A stretch of DNA of 64,000 bases, taken from assembly GCA_014138725.1 (NCBI GenBank), contig JACJID010000001.1, forward strand, positions 124,001 to 188,000, given 5' to 3'. The DNA is from Kutzneria viridogrisea. Lineage in GTDB: Bacteria; Actinomycetota; Actinomycetes; Mycobacteriales; Pseudonocardiaceae. Every line of letters starts with the position of its first letter. Position 1 is the first letter of the stretch. Below are positions 1 to 39,769 of this stretch, one piece after another. The notes under the pieces are model-generated. The model worked only from the letters and a program-made list of their open reading frames with translations, made no database searches and was not told the origin of the DNA. Made by a program: the position numbers and the translations under genes.

Positions 1-1488
1 TTCCGGTTCGGCGCGGGTGAGGTGTGGGGCCTGCACGTGGCGTGGAGCGGTGACCAGCGGTACCTGGTGGAGCAGCTGCCCGAGTCCGCCGGCGTGCTGG
101 GCGGTGGCGAACTGCTCCGGCCCGGCGCGGTGAGGTTGGCGGCGGGGGAGAGCTACGAGTCGCCGACCTGCTACCTGGCCTGGTCGGACACCGGCCTGGA
201 CGGGCTCGCGCACCGGTTGCACGCCATGCAGCGCGGCACACCGCGTGGCCCGCGCCCGCTGGTGCTCAACACCTGGGAGGCCGTCTACTTCGACCACGAC
301 CTGGACCGGCTGCGCGAGTTGACCACGCTCGGGGCGCAGGTCGGCGTGGAGCGGGTGGTGCTGGACGACGGCTGGTTCCTGGGCCGCCGCGACGACCGTG
401 CCGGGCTCGGCGACTGGACCGTGGACCCGCAGGTGTGGCCGCGTGGCCTGCACCCGCTGGTGGACCACGTGCGCGGGCTCGGCATGCAGTTCGGGCTGTG
501 GGTGGAGCCGGAGATGGTCAACCTGGACTCCCGGCTGGCCCGCGAGCACCCGGACTGGGTGATCGGCCCGGTCCTGCCCTCCCGCAACCAGCAGGTGCTG
601 GACCTGGCCAACCCGGACGCCTGGGCGTACCTGCTGGAGTCACTGGACGACCTGGTCGGCGAGTACGCCATCGACTACCTGAAGTGGGACCACAACCGGG
701 ACCTGCTCGAGGCCGACGCGCACGCGCAGACCCACGCGCTGTACCGGTTGATCGACGCGCTGCGGGCCAGGCACCCCGCGCTGGAGATCGAGAGCTGTGC
801 CAGTGGCGGCGGCCGGGTCGACCTGGGCATCCTGGCCCGCACCGACCGGGTGTGGGCCTCGGACTGCAACGACCCCGTGGAACGCCAGCACATCCAGCGC
901 TGGACGGGGCAGCTGGTGCCGCCCGAACTGGTCGGCAGCCACGTCGGACCGGCGCGCTGCCACACCACCGGGCGGGTCACCGAGGGCTCGTTCCGCATGA
1001 TCACCGCCCTGTTCGGGCACGCGGGCATCGAGCAGGACCTGACCCGGTGCACGCCCGAGGAACTGGACGACCTGCGCCGGTGGGCCGCGCTGTACCGGGA
1101 GCTGCGCCCGCTGCTGCACAGCGGTCGGGTGGTGCGCGCCGACCTGCCCGACGAGGCCACCCTGTTGCACGGGGTCGTCGGCGCCGAGTCGGCGATCTAC
1201 TGCTGGGCCCGCACCGAGACCTCCGCACCGGGGCAGTCCGGACGGGTCCGCCTGCCCGGCCTGGACCCGCGCGCGGCATACCGGGTACGGGTCCGCACCG
1301 AACTCGGCCTGCCCTCGATGCGCCAGGTGAGCCCGCCCGCGTGGATCGGCCAGGCCCTGCGCGGCTGGGTGCGGCTGCCCGGCGCCGTGCTGACCGGCTC
1401 CGGCGTGGCGCTGCCCGTGCTGGACCCGCAGCAGGCGATGCTGATCGAGGTCGCAGGGCGCGAGCGGGAGGTCCTGGCAGGTGGGTGA
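1..1488 (+). CDS. alpha-galactosidase, GH36 family (5' end outside window)
   Basis: The reading frame is open from base 1, so the true start is upstream and only the C-terminal part (about 495 residues) is present. GH36 enzymes hydrolyse terminal alpha-galactosides. The visible part carries the family hallmarks: NTWEAVYFDHD at the start of the barrel, LDDGWF, the stretch FGLWVEPEMVN, the nucleophile segment DYLKWDHNRD and the acid/base segment WASDCNDP, followed by a beta-sandwich tail. No signal peptide can be judged. It converges on the asparagine hydroxylase gene across a long hairpin. It has no obvious role in peptide assembly and probably marks the left edge of the cluster. Family assignment is secure; exact sugar specificity is not. 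Confidence 0.9.
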   Translation, partial: FRFGAGEVWGLHVAWSGDQRYLVEQLPESAGVLGGGELLRPGAVRLAAGESYESPTCYLAWSDTGLDGLAHRLHAMQRGTPRGPRPLVLNTWEAVYFDHDLDRLRELTTLGAQVGVERVVLDDGWFLGRRDDRAGLGDWTVDPQVWPRGLHPLVDHVRGLGMQFGLWVEPEMVNLDSRLAREHPDWVIGPVLPSRNQQVLDLANPDAWAYLLESLDDLVGEYAIDYLKWDHNRDLLEADAHAQTHALYRLIDALRARHPALEIESCASGGGRVDLGILARTDRVWASDCNDPVERQHIQRWTGQLVPPELVGSHVGPARCHTTGRVTEGSFRMITALFGHAGIEQDLTRCTPEELDDLRRWAALYRELRPLLHSGRVVRADLPDEATLLHGVVGAESAIYCWARTETSAPGQSGRVRLPGLDPRAAYRVRVRTELGLPSMRQVSPPAWIGQALRGWVRLPGAVLTGSGVALPVLDPQQAMLIEVAGREREVLAGG

Positions 1489-1506
1489 GCTGCGGCTGGC
1501 CCACGA

Positions 1507-1561
1507 TGTCATGAAAGTGCCGTTCGAGACATCCAGTGTCTCGAACGGCACTTTCATGACA
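1507..1561. terminator. perfect 25-bp inverted repeat, probable bidirectional terminator
   Basis: Arms 1507-1531 and 1537-1561 are perfect reverse complements around a 5-nt loop. The hairpin sits between the convergent 3' ends of the alpha-galactosidase and asparagine hydroxylase genes, so it most likely stops transcription from both sides. There is no U-tract. The outer 16 nt of the arm (CATGAAAGTGCCGTTC) recur in the hairpin after the second NRPS gene at 38.83 kb. Confidence 0.8.
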
Positions 1562-1565
1562 GGGG

Positions 1566-2549
1566 TCAGACCAGCACGTATCCGTCGCTCGGGCGCTGGT
1601 GGCGGGAGCGGCGCAGGTCGGTCATCACGAAGGTGCGCTGCAACCAGCGGTCCTGGCCGTCGTAGCGCGGGGTGAAGCCGGTGCGGCCGTGCACGGTGAC
1701 CCGGTTGTCCACAATGGCCAGATCACCGGGTCGCAGCACGAGGGTCTGCGCCGCGTCGTTGAACCGCTCCTGCAACTCGGTCAGCGCGGCGGCGGCCCGG
1801 TCGGTGCGCGGGCTGGTGGCGGCCAGGTCCACCTGCAGGTTCGGGTCCTCCTCGGCGCCGGTCAGCACCGCGTGGTGCACGGCACCTTCCGGTCCGAGGT
1901 CGAACGAGGGCGGGGCCTGGGTCACGAACTCGTTGCTGAACAAGGCTTCCCGCGCCGAGCTGGACAGCAGCGGCAGCACCGTGCGGATGCACGCGGTGCG
2001 CAGGCCCGCGATGCCCTCGTGGTCCTGGCGCAGGCACAGCAGCATCACGAAGTCCGGGCGGTTGGGGTGGAACGCGTTCTCGGTGTGCCACTCCAGCAGC
2101 ACCGAGCCGGCGTTGCCCTGGAAGGACTCCTTGCCACGCACCGGAACCACGTCCTGCACGAGGGCGCCGGTCTTCTCCGGGCGGAAGGCCGCGGGGTCGC
2201 CGAGCCCGGCGGCGATCATCATCAGCACCGCGGCGGGCACCGAGGCGGTGCGCTGCACCGAACCGGCCACCCCGGGCGTGTCGGGCAGCACCTCGCGGTC
2301 CACCGGCAGCCCGCGCAGCAGCATCGCGCCCTGCGGTCCGGAGTCCCTGCGGAACTCCCGCAGCGGGCGGCGCAGGCCGATCGGGGTCTCGTCCCAGGCC
2401 TGCCGCGCGGCGGCCACCCAGTCGGGGGAGTCCACCGGGTCCGCGCCCGGCCCGCACAGCGAGCGGGCGACCTGCTCCACCCCCGCGGCGTCGGTGCTGT
2501 CGAGCACGACCGCGATCGGGTCGACGACGGTCTCGGTGACCACGCTCAT
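1566..2549 (-). CDS. asnO: AsnO-type L-asparagine 3-hydroxylase (Fe(II)/2-oxoglutarate oxygenase)
   Basis: Predicted non-heme iron dioxygenase of 327 aa in the clavaminate synthase/TauD superfamily. The metal triad is visible: H155 and E157 in WHTENAFHP and H287 in DNRVTVHGR, with the 2-oxoglutarate arginine in DRWLQR. The blocks GALVQDVVPV, FQGNAGS, RPDFVMLLCLR, TPRYDG and TDLRRSR resemble AsnO of the CDA pathway, which hydroxylates free L-Asn at C3, more than arginine hydroxylases such as VioC. Context fits, because module 10 of the NRPSs has an Asn-type code. The start follows GGAGG 9 nt upstream. It is transcribed away from the thioesterase gene from a promoter with the cluster-wide SARP-like site. 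An arginine substrate is the main alternative. Confidence 0.85.
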   Translation of the reverse strand: MSVVTETVVDPIAVVLDSTDAAGVEQVARSLCGPGADPVDSPDWVAAARQAWDETPIGLRRPLREFRRDSGPQGAMLLRGLPVDREVLPDTPGVAGSVQRTASVPAAVLMMIAAGLGDPAAFRPEKTGALVQDVVPVRGKESFQGNAGSVLLEWHTENAFHPNRPDFVMLLCLRQDHEGIAGLRTACIRTVLPLLSSSAREALFSNEFVTQAPPSFDLGPEGAVHHAVLTGAEEDPNLQVDLAATSPRTDRAAAALTELQERFNDAAQTLVLRPGDLAIVDNRVTVHGRTGFTPRYDGQDRWLQRTFVMTDLRRSRHQRPSDGYVLV

Positions 2550-2608
2550 CGCGAAAAACCTCCGGTCGGCACTGGTAGTTCAGGGCAGCCGGGGCCGCCA
2601 CACCGCTG

Positions 2609-2641
2609 ACCGTACGGAGCACCGATTTTGAGTCGTTATCG
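2609..2641 (-). promoter_or_regulatory. SARP-type activator site and -10 box for the asparagine hydroxylase gene
   Basis: Read on the minus strand: CGATAAC, 4 nt (GACT), CAAAATC, 9 nt, then TACGGT as -10 box at 2614-2609, 59 nt before the ATG. The heptamer spacing (11 bp start to start) and the distance to the -10 box are identical to four other sites in this window. Confidence 0.7.
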
Positions 2642-2680
2642 AAGCCCTTTCCGGCTGTACCACGAGCGTCCGCGCCTGGG

Positions 2681-2686
2681 TAGGGT
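2681..2686 (+). promoter_or_regulatory. possible -10 box of a near-leaderless thioesterase transcript
   Basis: TAGGGT lies 8 nt before the GTG start of the type II thioesterase gene, a spacing typical of leaderless actinobacterial transcripts. No Shine-Dalgarno sequence is seen, and the 9-nt-upstream heptamers of the other cluster promoters are absent. Confidence 0.35.
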
Positions 2687-2694
2687 CGGCGACC

Positions 2695-3411
2695 GTGACC
2701 ACCACCTGGCTCCCACCCGAGACCACCGGCAGCGGTGTGCCGCTGTTGTGCCTGCCGCACTCCGGCGCCGGAGCGGCCGCCTACCGCGAGTGGACCGCCC
2801 GGCTGGCCCCCGCCCTGCGCGTGCTGCCGGTGCGGCTGCCCGGCCGCGAGCAGCGGTTCACCGAGCCGCTGCTGACCAGCGTCAAGGAGATCGTCACCGA
2901 GCTGGCGCCGGTGGTGCTGGCCCTGCCTCCCGGCCCGTACCGGCTGTTCGGGCACAGCATGGGCGCGCTGCTGGCCTACGAACTGGCCCAGGCCGCGTCC
3001 GCGGCGGGCCGCCCGCCCGAGCACCTCTACGTCTCCGGCTTCTGCGCCCCGCAGCTGGCGCACACTCAGCCGAAGCTGCACGAGCTGACCGACGCGCAGC
3101 TCGTCGAGTACCTGAAGTCCCTGCAAGGCATGGATTCCGAGCTGCTGGACCTGCCGGAGTTGCTGGAGCTGATGCTGCCCGTGGTGCGCGCGGACTTCAC
3201 CGTCTGCGGCACCTACCAGCACCCGGACCACGCCCCGCTGGAGATCCCGGTCACCGTGTTCGCCGGGTCCGAGGACTCGACCCTGCCCGCGGGCTCGCTG
3301 GAGGGCTGGCGCGAGGCCAGCACCGGCCCGGTGCGCCTGCACACCCTGCCCGGCGGGCACTTCTACCTGACCGAGCAGCTCGACGCGGTCGCGCGCGTGA
3401 TAACCGCATGA
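2695..3411 (+). CDS. type II thioesterase (editing)
   Basis: A 238-aa alpha/beta hydrolase of the RifR/GrsT family. These free-standing enzymes remove wrong or stalled acyl groups from NRPS carrier domains. The nucleophile elbow is GHSMG (S88), an oxyanion-type block CLPHSGAG lies at residues 19-26, VRLPGRE at 46-52, and the catalytic His is in PGGHFYL near residue 222. The GTG start was chosen because homology begins at once and TAGGGT lies 8 nt upstream. An overlapping longer frame begins at 2628 but belongs to the next gene's frame and has no coding support here. The 3' end overlaps the activator site of the carbamoyltransferase promoter. It is one of four thioesterase-type domains in the cluster. 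Confidence 0.93.
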   Translation: MTTTWLPPETTGSGVPLLCLPHSGAGAAAYREWTARLAPALRVLPVRLPGREQRFTEPLLTSVKEIVTELAPVVLALPPGPYRLFGHSMGALLAYELAQAASAAGRPPEHLYVSGFCAPQLAHTQPKLHELTDAQLVEYLKSLQGMDSELLDLPELLELMLPVVRADFTVCGTYQHPDHAPLEIPVTVFAGSEDSTLPAGSLEGWREASTGPVRLHTLPGGHFYLTEQLDAVARVITA

Positions 3412-3430
3412 AAACCGCTCCGGCTAGGGT
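3398..3430 (+). promoter_or_regulatory. SARP-type activator site and -10 box for the carbamoyltransferase gene
   Basis: TGATAAC, 4 nt (CGCA), TGAAAAC, 9 nt, TAGGGT. The second heptamer begins on the stop codon of the upstream thioesterase gene. Exactly 43 nt separate the -10 box from the GTG start, the same as at the first NRPS gene and at the 38.98-kb operon. Confidence 0.7.
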
Positions 3431-3473
3431 GCCGGGGTCCTGTCGTGGAACGACGATACGAGGAGTTGGCGGC

Positions 3474-4412
3474 GTGGGTGGTACGGCGGGCAACGGCTTG
3501 CGGCGTCACCTGATCTCACTGTCCGATGTGGACACTGCTGAGCTCGGGCGGCTGGTGCGGATGAGCGTGGGCTTCGCGGAGGGGCACCGGCGCGGTGAGC
3601 CGCTGTCCGGCGCCGTGGTGGGGATCTACTTCCGCAAGACCTCCACCAGGACGCGCACCGCCTTCTCCACCGCCGCCCTGCGCCTTGGCGCGCGCATCAT
3701 CAGCTACGGGCCCGACGACCTCCAGCTCAACACCGGCGAGACGATCGAGGACACCGCCAAGGTGATGTCCCGCATGCTCGACGGGCTGGTGGCCCGCACC
3801 ACCGGCACGATGCGCGAGCTGCGCGCCCTTGGCGACCAGAGCACCATGTCGGTGATCAACGCCATGAGCGCGCTGGAGCACCCCACCCAGGCGCTGGCCG
3901 ACCTCACCACGCTGATGCGCCGGTTCGGCAGGCTGGAGGGCCTGCGCGTGCTCTACGTCGGCGAGGGCAACAGCACGGCGGTCGCGCTGGCGCTGGCGCT
4001 GAGCCGGTTCCCCGGCACCAAGCTGTACCTGCGGACCCCCGCGGGCTACGGGCTGGACCCCGAGGTCGCGGTGCAGGCCAAGGGATACGCGGCGGCCAGC
4101 GGTGCGCTGGTCGAGGAGCGGCACGACATGGCCGAGCTGCCCCGCGACGTGGACGCGGTCTACACCACGCGCTGGCAGACCACCGGCACCGACAAGCCCG
4201 ACCCGAACTGGCGCGAGCTGTTCGCCCCGTTCCAGGTCGACCAGAACGTGCTGGACAGCAGCCCGGAGGCCGTGTTCCTGCACGACCTGCCCGCGCACCG
4301 CGGCGAGGAGGTCACCGCCGAGGTGCTGGACGGCCCGCGCTCCATCGCGTTCGACCAGGCCGAGAACAAGCTCTACAGCGCCATGGCCGCACTGGAGTGG
4401 TGCATCCGCTGA
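3474..4412 (+). CDS. ornithine-carbamoyltransferase-like enzyme, probably pathway-specific
   Basis: A 312-aa member of the aspartate/ornithine transcarbamoylase family, which moves a carbamoyl group from carbamoyl phosphate to an amine. The carbamoyl-phosphate motif STRTRT (57-62) and HPTQ (136-139) are intact. The amino-acid-binding loop reads HDLPAHRG (270-277), where ornithine enzymes normally have HCLP, so the Cys is replaced by Asp at 271. The GTG start is chosen from AGGAG 8 nt upstream; the frame stays open far upstream without coding support. The start region (ACGAGGAGTTGGCGGCGTGG) is identical to that of the first NRPS gene. Because the cluster makes 2,3-diaminopropionate, carbamoylation of Dap to beta-ureidoalanine, as proposed for VioL in viomycin, is my preferred role. 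Plain citrulline synthesis is the alternative. Confidence 0.85.
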   Translation: MGGTAGNGLRRHLISLSDVDTAELGRLVRMSVGFAEGHRRGEPLSGAVVGIYFRKTSTRTRTAFSTAALRLGARIISYGPDDLQLNTGETIEDTAKVMSRMLDGLVARTTGTMRELRALGDQSTMSVINAMSALEHPTQALADLTTLMRRFGRLEGLRVLYVGEGNSTAVALALALSRFPGTKLYLRTPAGYGLDPEVAVQAKGYAAASGALVEERHDMAELPRDVDAVYTTRWQTTGTDKPDPNWRELFAPFQVDQNVLDSSPEAVFLHDLPAHRGEEVTAEVLDGPRSIAFDQAENKLYSAMAALEWCIR

Positions 4413-4425
4413 GCGGGTAGAACGC

Positions 4426-4474
4426 CGTGAAGGTGGCTTTCACCGCGCTGGACGCGGTGAAAGCCACCTTCACG
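4426..4474. terminator. perfect 22-bp inverted repeat, probable bidirectional terminator
   Basis: Arms 4426-4447 and 4453-4474 are perfect reverse complements with a 5-nt loop (CTGGA). It lies between the convergent ends of the carbamoyltransferase gene and the small minus-strand gene, and its right arm overlaps the last codons of the latter. The sequence differs from the CATGAAAGTGCCGTTC hairpins but the length and placement are the same. Confidence 0.75.
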
Positions 4475-4712
4475 CCATTTCGGCCAGGGCGAAGCTCGCG
4501 GCGACCACGGCGGCGCGGGCGGCGGCCAGCGCCTCGTGCAGCTGCTCGCGGTCGACGGGGCGCTCGGCGGCCGCGGCGGCGCGCGCGGCGCACTCGACCA
4601 GGCACAGCACGGTCTCCTCAACCGGGTCGGACCGGTTGGCGGTCGCGCGCAGGACTTCCAGCTCGCGGTGCAGCACACCGCTGAGGGCAGTACCGGGGTA
4701 CGAGATGGTCAT
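4470..4712 (-). CDS. small alanine-rich protein of unknown function
   Basis: I do not recognise this 80-aa protein. It begins MTISYPGTAL and then is almost wholly alpha-helix-forming, with long Ala-rich stretches and a single Cys pair region (LCLVEC, about 36-41). It has no signal peptide or membrane segment. The ATG has a good Shine-Dalgarno sequence (GGGGAG) 2-3 nt upstream, and the gene lies only 14 nt after the amidase stop, so both are probably one transcript from the amidase promoter. The longer frame starting at 4958 runs through the amidase gene and was rejected. The strong ribosome site and the conserved operon position support a real gene; function unknown. Confidence 0.6.
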   Translation of the reverse strand: MTISYPGTALSGVLHRELEVLRATANRSDPVEETVLCLVECAARAAAAAERPVDREQLHEALAAARAAVVAASFALAEMA

Positions 4713-4726
4713 GGCTCCCCACCAGG

Positions 4727-6190
4727 TCAGAGGCCGCGGGCGAACGTGGGTACCCGGCGGACCGGGTTGGCCTGCTCGAAGGCGTGCGCCAACCGGATCA
4801 GCACCGGCTCGCTCCAGGCGCCCGCGGCGAAGGTGACGCCCACCGGCAGCCCCCGCACGAAACCGGCGGGCACGCTGATCGCCGGGTAGCCGGCGAACCC
4901 CGGCACCAGGGAACTGCCCATGACCTCCGGGTCCCCGTTGACCAGGTCGATCATCCACGGCGGGCCCATGGTGGGCATCACCAGCGCGTCGAGCCCGTGT
5001 GCGCCCAGCGCGGCGTCGATGCCCTCGTCCCGGGTGAGCCGGTGCAGGGTGGCCAGTGCCTCGCGGTACTCCACGTCCAGGTCGGCGCTGAAGCCGTTGA
5101 CCAGTTCCAGCGATTCCTGGCCGAAGTGGCGCAGTTGCACGTCCGCGTGCTCGCGGTTGTACTCGATCAGCTCCGCGAGGCTGCGCGGGTGCTCGCCGGG
5201 GGTCTGCGCGAGGTAGGCGTCCTTGTAGTGCTTGGCCTCGCGGAACTGCACGGTGCCCAGCACCATGCCGTGCCGCATCAGCTCGTCGGGTGTGGGCAGC
5301 GGCACCTCGTCCACGAGCACCGCGCCGGAGTCCGCCAGCACCTTCAGCGCCGACTCGGCCACGGCGTCGGCGTGGTCGTTGAAGCCGAAGTAGCCGCGCA
5401 CCACGCCGATCCTGGCGCCCCGCAAGCCATCCGCGTCCAGGAACCGCGTGTAGTCCTCCTGCGGGCGGCTGGCGCGGGTCGCGGGGTCGCGCGGGTCCAC
5501 ACCGGTCAGCACGCTGAGCATGCGCGCGGCGTCGGCCACGGTGCGGGTCAGCGGTCCGATCGAGTCCATGCTGTGCACGCCGGGGATCAGGCCGGCCCGG
5601 CTGGTCAGGCCCACCGTGGGTTTGAGACCCACGACGCAGTTCACGCTGGCCGGGCCGAGAATTGAGCCTACGGTCTCAACTCCCAGTGCGGCGGCGCACA
5701 GGTTGGCCGCCACGCCGACCGCCGAGCCCGCGCTGGACCCGTTCGGGCTGCGGTCCAGGTGGTACGGGTTGCGGCACTGGCCGCCACGCGGGCTCCAGCC
5801 ACTGGACCCGGTGATCCAGGTGGTGAGGTTGGTCTTGCCGAGCAGGACGGCACCGGCCGCGCGCAACTGGGCGGCCACCGTGGCGTCCTGCGCGGGCCGT
5901 GACCCGAGCAGTGCCTGCGAGCCCGCGGTGGTGTGCATCCGGTCCGCGGTCTCGATGGTGTCCTTGAGCAGCACGGGAATGCCGTGCAGCGGCCCCCGGT
6001 TCGGGCCCGCGTCCAGCGCGGCGGCCTCGGCCAGCGCGTCCGGGTTCGTCTCGAGCACGGCGAGCAGTTCGGGGTTGAGCCGTTCGATCCGGTCCAGGTA
6101 GTGGCGGGTCAGCTCCACCGCGCTCAGCTCACCGGCGTCCAGCCGGGCGCGCAGCTGCCCGATCGTCGCCTCCTCGAACTCGTCGAGCAT
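4727..6190 (-). CDS. amidase-signature hydrolase (peptide amidase-like)
   Basis: A 487-aa amidase-signature enzyme related to GatA and peptide amidases; these cleave carboxamides with a Ser-cisSer-Lys triad. The triad is visible: K76 in LLKDTIE, the cis-Ser in SPNGSSAGS (about 152-153) and the nucleophile S176 in GVETVGSI. The N-terminal ELTRHYLDRIERLNP block is typical. No signal peptide is seen, so it is probably cytoplasmic. The ATG at 6190 has GGAGG 8 nt upstream. It is divergent from the first NRPS gene and shares a palindromic operator with it, so it is very likely a pathway gene. It may trim or deamidate an intermediate or precursor; the substrate cannot be read from sequence. It is followed by a small unknown gene. 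Confidence 0.9.
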   Translation of the reverse strand: MLDEFEEATIGQLRARLDAGELSAVELTRHYLDRIERLNPELLAVLETNPDALAEAAALDAGPNRGPLHGIPVLLKDTIETADRMHTTAGSQALLGSRPAQDATVAAQLRAAGAVLLGKTNLTTWITGSSGWSPRGGQCRNPYHLDRSPNGSSAGSAVGVAANLCAAALGVETVGSILGPASVNCVVGLKPTVGLTSRAGLIPGVHSMDSIGPLTRTVADAARMLSVLTGVDPRDPATRASRPQEDYTRFLDADGLRGARIGVVRGYFGFNDHADAVAESALKVLADSGAVLVDEVPLPTPDELMRHGMVLGTVQFREAKHYKDAYLAQTPGEHPRSLAELIEYNREHADVQLRHFGQESLELVNGFSADLDVEYREALATLHRLTRDEGIDAALGAHGLDALVMPTMGPPWMIDLVNGDPEVMGSSLVPGFAGYPAISVPAGFVRGLPVGVTFAAGAWSEPVLIRLAHAFEQANPVRRVPTFARGL

Positions 6191-6229
6191 CGACCGAACC
6201 TCCGCACTGTGCTGTCCTGGCTGGTCGCC

Positions 6230-6262
6230 ACGCTAGGCACGCGGTCTTTCGTCTTGTTATCG
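6230..6262 (-). promoter_or_regulatory. SARP-type activator site and -10 box for the amidase operon
   Basis: On the minus strand: CGATAAC, 4 nt (AAGA), CGAAAGA, 9 nt, TAGCGT (6235-6230), 39 nt before the amidase ATG. It is the mirror half of the palindrome shared with the NRPS promoter. Confidence 0.75.
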
Positions 6263-6284
6263 GCCGCGCGATAACAAGACGAAA
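6247..6284. repeat. 16-bp perfect inverted repeat, shared operator of two divergent promoters
   Basis: Arms 6247-6262 (TTTCGTCTTGTTATCG) and 6269-6284 are perfect reverse complements with a 6-nt centre (GCCGCG). Each arm contains the two activator heptamers for one of the divergent genes. A near copy of one arm (TTTCGTCTCGTTATCG, one mismatch) occurs upstream of the SARP gene at 51782-51797. Confidence 0.85.
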
Positions 6285-6301
6285 CGCGCCGTCACTAGCG
6301 T
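6269..6301 (+). promoter_or_regulatory. SARP-type activator site and -10 box for the first NRPS gene
   Basis: CGATAAC (6269-6275), AAGA, CGAAACG (6280-6286), 9 nt, TAGCGT (6296-6301). The GTG start follows 43 nt after the -10 box. Confidence 0.75.
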
Positions 6302-6344
6302 CCGCCGCGGCACGAAGTCTTTGAGGTCACGAGGAGTTGGCGGC

Positions 6345-38824
<32,480 letters not shown>

Positions 38825-38829
38825 CCAGT

Positions 38830-38882
38830 GCCATGAAAGTGCCGTTCCTGGCGTTCAACGCCAGGAACGGCACTTTCATGGC
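38830..38882 (+). terminator. 26-bp inverted repeat after the NRPS genes, probable terminator
   Basis: Arms 38830-38855 and 38857-38882 are perfect complements around a single central base; in RNA the loop would open to a few bases. It starts 5 nt after the NRPS stop codon and before the promoter of the next operon. Its outer arm shares CATGAAAGTGCCGTTC with the hairpin at 1507-1561. Confidence 0.8.
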
Positions 38883-38904
38883 GTCAGGGGGCGGGATGGG
38901 CGAA

Positions 38905-38937
38905 CGATATCGGGGGGATAAGGCGGCTCTTTAGGGT
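38905..38937 (+). promoter_or_regulatory. SARP-type activator site and -10 box for the diaminopropionate operon
   Basis: CGATATC, 4 nt (GGGG), GGATAAG, 9 nt, TAGGGT. Again 43 nt separate the -10 box from the start codon of the first gene at 38981. It probably drives all genes to 51740. Confidence 0.7.
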
Positions 38938-38980
38938 CTACAGACACGAAAACCACTAGCTCACAAGGTGGTCCGGGCAA

Positions 38981-39769
38981 ATGCTGGATTCCGACAGGTT
39001 CGTCGTCGAGTCGCCGTACGTGCGCAGGGCACGGCGGTCGCAGTGGCGTCACAGGCTGATCTGCTTCCCCTACGCGGGCGCGGGTGCGGCGGGGTTCGCC
39101 GACTGGCCGCAGTGGCTGCCAGCGGACGTGGAGCTGATCGCGGTCCAGTTGCCGGGCCGCGAGGACCGCATCCGCGAGAAGCCGCTGACCACGATGAGCG
39201 CGCTGGTGCGCACGGTGGCGCTGGCGCTGCGCCCCTACCTACAGGGCCAGTTCGCGTTCTTCGGCCACAGCGTGGGCGCGGTCATGGCCTACGAGCTGGC
39301 CAGGGCGTTGCGGGACAAGCGGGGCGTGCAGCCCGCGCACCTGCTGCTGTCCGGGCACGTCGCCCCGGACCACCCCGTGTCGCTCAAGCGGTTGCACGAC
39401 CTGCCGGAGCCGGAGTTCCGCGAGGCGCTGCGGGAACTGGGCGGCACGGCGGGGTCCGTTGTGGCCGACGAGAACCTGATGGGCCTGCTGCTGCCCGCGC
39501 TGCGCGCCGACTTCACGCTGGGCGAGACCTACCGCTACGCGCCGGGCGAGCCGCTGTCGGCGCCGATCACGGTGTTCGGCGGCGACCGCGACGAGCGCGC
39601 CCCGCTGGACGGCCTGGCCGCGTGGCGGCGGCACACCACCGGTCCCTTCGCTGAGCACGTGTTCGCCGGGGGCCACTTCTACCTCAACGAGTCCGGTGCG
39701 GAGCTGGCCGAGGCCATCGGTTCGGCCCTCGGTCAACAAACACTGCGCCAGGAGGTGCGGATCCCATGA
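38981..39769 (+). CDS. type II thioesterase (second copy)
   Basis: A 262-aa RifR-like hydrolase: LICFPYAGAGAAGF at 26-39, VQLPGRED 55-62, GHSVG with S97, and a His in AGGHFYL near the end. It should clear misloaded or stalled carrier domains. With four A-defective modules and a free-standing loading enzyme, two editing thioesterases are plausible, one per operon. The ATG is preceded by AAGGTGG 9 nt upstream. Its stop overlaps the start of the next gene (ATGA), so it is the first cistron of a tightly coupled operon. Sequence identity to the first copy is only moderate by eye, so it is not a recent duplicate. Confidence 0.93.
   Translation: MLDSDRFVVESPYVRRARRSQWRHRLICFPYAGAGAAGFADWPQWLPADVELIAVQLPGREDRIREKPLTTMSALVRTVALALRPYLQGQFAFFGHSVGAVMAYELARALRDKRGVQPAHLLLSGHVAPDHPVSLKRLHDLPEPEFREALRELGGTAGSVVADENLMGLLLPALRADFTLGETYRYAPGEPLSAPITVFGGDRDERAPLDGLAAWRRHTTGPFAEHVFAGGHFYLNESGAELAEAIGSALGQQTLRQEVRIP

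Noticed and set aside
1566-2549. VioC/OrfP-type arginine hydroxylase
   Set aside because: Superfamily motifs are shared, but blocks such as GALVQDVVPV, FQGNAGS and RPDFVMLLCLR fit AsnO better, and the NRPS has an Asn-type module.
2654-2686. A plus-strand SARP site for the first thioesterase gene
   Set aside because: TAGGGT is present, but the 7-4-7 heptamers at the required 9-nt distance are not; the nearby GTTATCG belongs to the minus-strand promoter.
2628-3473. An N-terminal extension fusing thioesterase-region sequence to the carbamoyltransferase
   Set aside because: The extension is Arg/Ala-rich out-of-frame translation of the thioesterase gene; the GTG at 3474 has a good ribosome site.
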